Source: Anniella stebbinsi
Taxonomy: Eukaryota > Chordata > Lepidosauria > Squamata > Anniellidae
Assembly: GCA_029215795.1 (NCBI GenBank)
Contig: JARDYH010000004.1
Span: forward strand, 200,866,017 to 200,930,016
Reading direction: 5' to 3'
DNA: 64,000 bases
In this document: positions 59,217-64,000 of the stretch, one piece after another
How the letters are laid out: every line of letters begins with the position of its first letter
How positions within the stretch are numbered: position 1 is the first letter of the stretch
The notes under the pieces: model-generated
Seen by the model: only the letters and a program-made list of their open reading frames with translations
The model's database searches: none
What the model was told of the DNA's origin: nothing
Translations under genes and position numbers: made by a program

Positions 59217-60666
59217 AAAATTATACAGAAACGACATTGACAGTCCAACATGTTGCATACATACGTAGTGACAATGCTTGTTTCACAATAGTTTTTTCTA
59301 ATACAATAAGCTATACTAATAGATATTATTTTTAACCCAAACACGTTTCAACCATTAAGGTCTTCGTCAGTGGGAAAGAAATTGTTTGGCCATAACTACA
59401 GCCCATACATTTTATGAGGTTAAATCCTCAAGCTAGGACCAGTAGCTTATTTCTGCTGCTGTAGTAGGTACTTGAATACATCGAGGGGAAGATGGACCCA
59501 GCATTCCCTCCTTTTCCAGAGTAGATAGTTTCTAGTTGAAGCCTTCGCATACCAGACCATATGATAAACAAAACTATACATAAGATTCAGTTTTTTAAAA
59601 ATCTACACTCCACAGGCTTAGGTTACTAGTTTGAGCATTTAGCCTCATAATATTTCTGAGCACTAGTTATGGGGAAACAATTTCTTTATCATTGACGAAG
59701 ACCTTAACGGTTGATGTTTATCATTGACATTTGGGTTAATGTGTATTAGTATAGCCTATTGCATTACAATTGTATTAGAAAAAACCTATTGGAAAGCCAG
59801 CAACGTAACTATATGTACATGCAACATGTTAGACTACCAATCTCTTGTTTATTAAAATGAGCTTGTATATAATTTTATATGTTACATTAAAAAAAAAATT
59901 TTTTTAAAGTAATTGCTTATACTTTTTATGTTAGACTATGTTTATGTTCATTTTACCGTAGCTGTTTTTTAATCTCTTCCTTAAACCTATTTTGCTTCTA
60001 TGTTGAGTTTGATTTAGCATAGGACCTTTGATAATTATATACTAAGGAGTTGCCCGGGTTCTGCTCAGAGGTACAGGGTGCTTGGGAGTGATCTTATCAA
60101 CATCTCTGTATTCCACAGAGTAAACTGGCCTTCAGCAGGATTGCCAGCCATAGCAGAAGGAAAATCCCACTGAGCCCTCTGGAATCAATCAGAATCCACT
60201 ACCCTCCAAGGATGGACCATTTTACTGGTCCCCCAACCTGTCAAAGGGAAAAGGCTGCTGAGTCCCAATCTCAATATGAAATGAATGTTTTTATGTTGGC
60301 TGTTAGTTGTTTGTTTTCCTGGGTGAGTGCAGAGTGTCCGGGGAACAGGGGATAATAGAAATCCCTCAGCTAAGCAAGAGCAGGCCCCATTTTTACCAGT
60401 TCTTTAGAATGTATTTTCGGATTTCTCTTCCCCATTACTTTAATAACAGATACCAATTTTTACAAAGATTTCTACTTTTTATTTGGTTTGGCCTTATAAC
60501 TCAATCTATAAAAATGCATTGTACAAAATATATGTGATACATACAGACAAGAGCTTGTTAAGACAGACTTCTAGAACAGATCCAAGTAGCAGTTCAGTCT
60601 GCTAAATGGAAACTTATTTATGTCCCATAGTATTATGAAGCAGAGATCATTTCTTCATAAGAACAG

Positions 60667-60672
60667 TTTATT
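60667..60672 (-). terminator. Polyadenylation signal AATAAA
   Basis: AATAAA on the minus strand, 40 bases after the TAA stop at 60712, giving a very short 3' UTR for the gene whose last exon is 60712-60792. Confidence 0.75.
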
Positions 60673-60711
60673 TCTCTTTTAAACAGCATTTCATACAAGC
60701 AAATTATACAT

Positions 60712-60792
60712 TTACTCATCTTCAGAGAAACGAATATGCTTGCTTATCTCTTGTGTCTTCGCTAGTCTCATTTTTTCAGCTTTGGCAATTAA
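60712..60792 (-). CDS. Last coding exon of an unidentified host gene
   Basis: Preceded by a strong acceptor (pyrimidine tract then TTCTATAG) and ending in TAA. Encodes LIAKAEKMRLAKTQEISK followed by HIRFSEDE. The frame is phase 0, matching the donor of the exon at 63624-63715 across a 2831-bp intron. The product's C-terminus is lysine-rich, helical-looking, and has K-H-I-R-F, which fits the RVxF motif that docks protein phosphatase 1. I do not recognise the protein. Confidence 0.75.
   Translation of the reverse strand, partial: LIAKAEKMRLAKTQEISKHIRFSEDE

Positions 60793-64000
<3,208 letters not shown>

Larger units (their letters stand above)
57280..59988. repeat. Long degenerate inverted repeat, left arm split by a hAT element
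   Basis: The left arm is 57280-57421 plus 59217-59438; the right arm is about 59625-59988. Matching pairs include AGGTTTAAGG / CCTTAAACCT at the outside, 'tagtctaacat' / 'atgttagacta', 'tgcaacatgttagac' against 'gtccaacatgttgc', and 'gacgaagaccttaa' on both. Arms are about 360 bp, spacer about 187 bp. Similarity may extend outward to about 57240 and 60050. It resembles a palindromic DNA transposon of about 0.9-1.0 kb. Confidence 0.75.

Overview
This is vertebrate nuclear DNA, most likely from a squamate reptile (probably a lizard). It is AT-rich and gene-poor. It is crowded with CR1, L2-type and L1 LINEs, tRNA-derived SINEs, palindromic hAT and Harbinger-type DNA transposons, and a tyrosine-recombinase retrotransposon of the Ngaro/DIRS type. 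That mixture, and the CR1 3' ends with their short terminal repeat, is what I know from lizard genomes. Species cannot be read from the sequence.

Host gene content is small. The only convincing host coding sequence is the 3' end of a minus-strand gene at the right edge: a 92-bp exon (63624-63715), a 2.8-kb intron, an 81-bp last exon (60712-60792) and a nearby AATAAA signal. A CpG island at 12640-13810 probably marks a promoter, but no exon can be tied to it.

Layout. 1-12 kb holds sparse sequence with an inverted-repeat pair, a palindromic hAT element (3766-4085) and a Harbinger-type element (7580-8150) flanked by two copies of another repeat. 12.6-13.8 kb is the CpG island. 14.5-15.1 kb is a second copy of the palindromic hAT element with another DNA element inside it. 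19.3-26.6 kb is a LINE cluster: a CR1 copy was split by a 4.65-kb L1 with a 17-bp target-site duplication. 30.9-38.2 kb is a complete Ngaro-type retrotransposon on the minus strand, with split direct repeats (A1, ORFs, B1, A2, B2), Gag, RT/RNase H, tyrosine recombinase and SGNH hydrolase remnants. 43.2-51.2 kb holds L2 copies interrupted by a GC-rich hAT element, an L2 tail and a CR1. 53.6-57.2 kb is an old L2 with a much younger L2 inside it. 57.2-60.0 kb is a degenerate long inverted repeat split by a 1.8-kb hAT element made largely of 242-bp palindrome-bearing repeats.

The nesting gives a relative order of insertions. The most notable items are the young Ngaro-type element with its duplicated hydrolase segment, the palindrome-array hAT element, and an L1 that has a full-length ORF2 region but no ORF1. 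All were read by eye; no database search was run.
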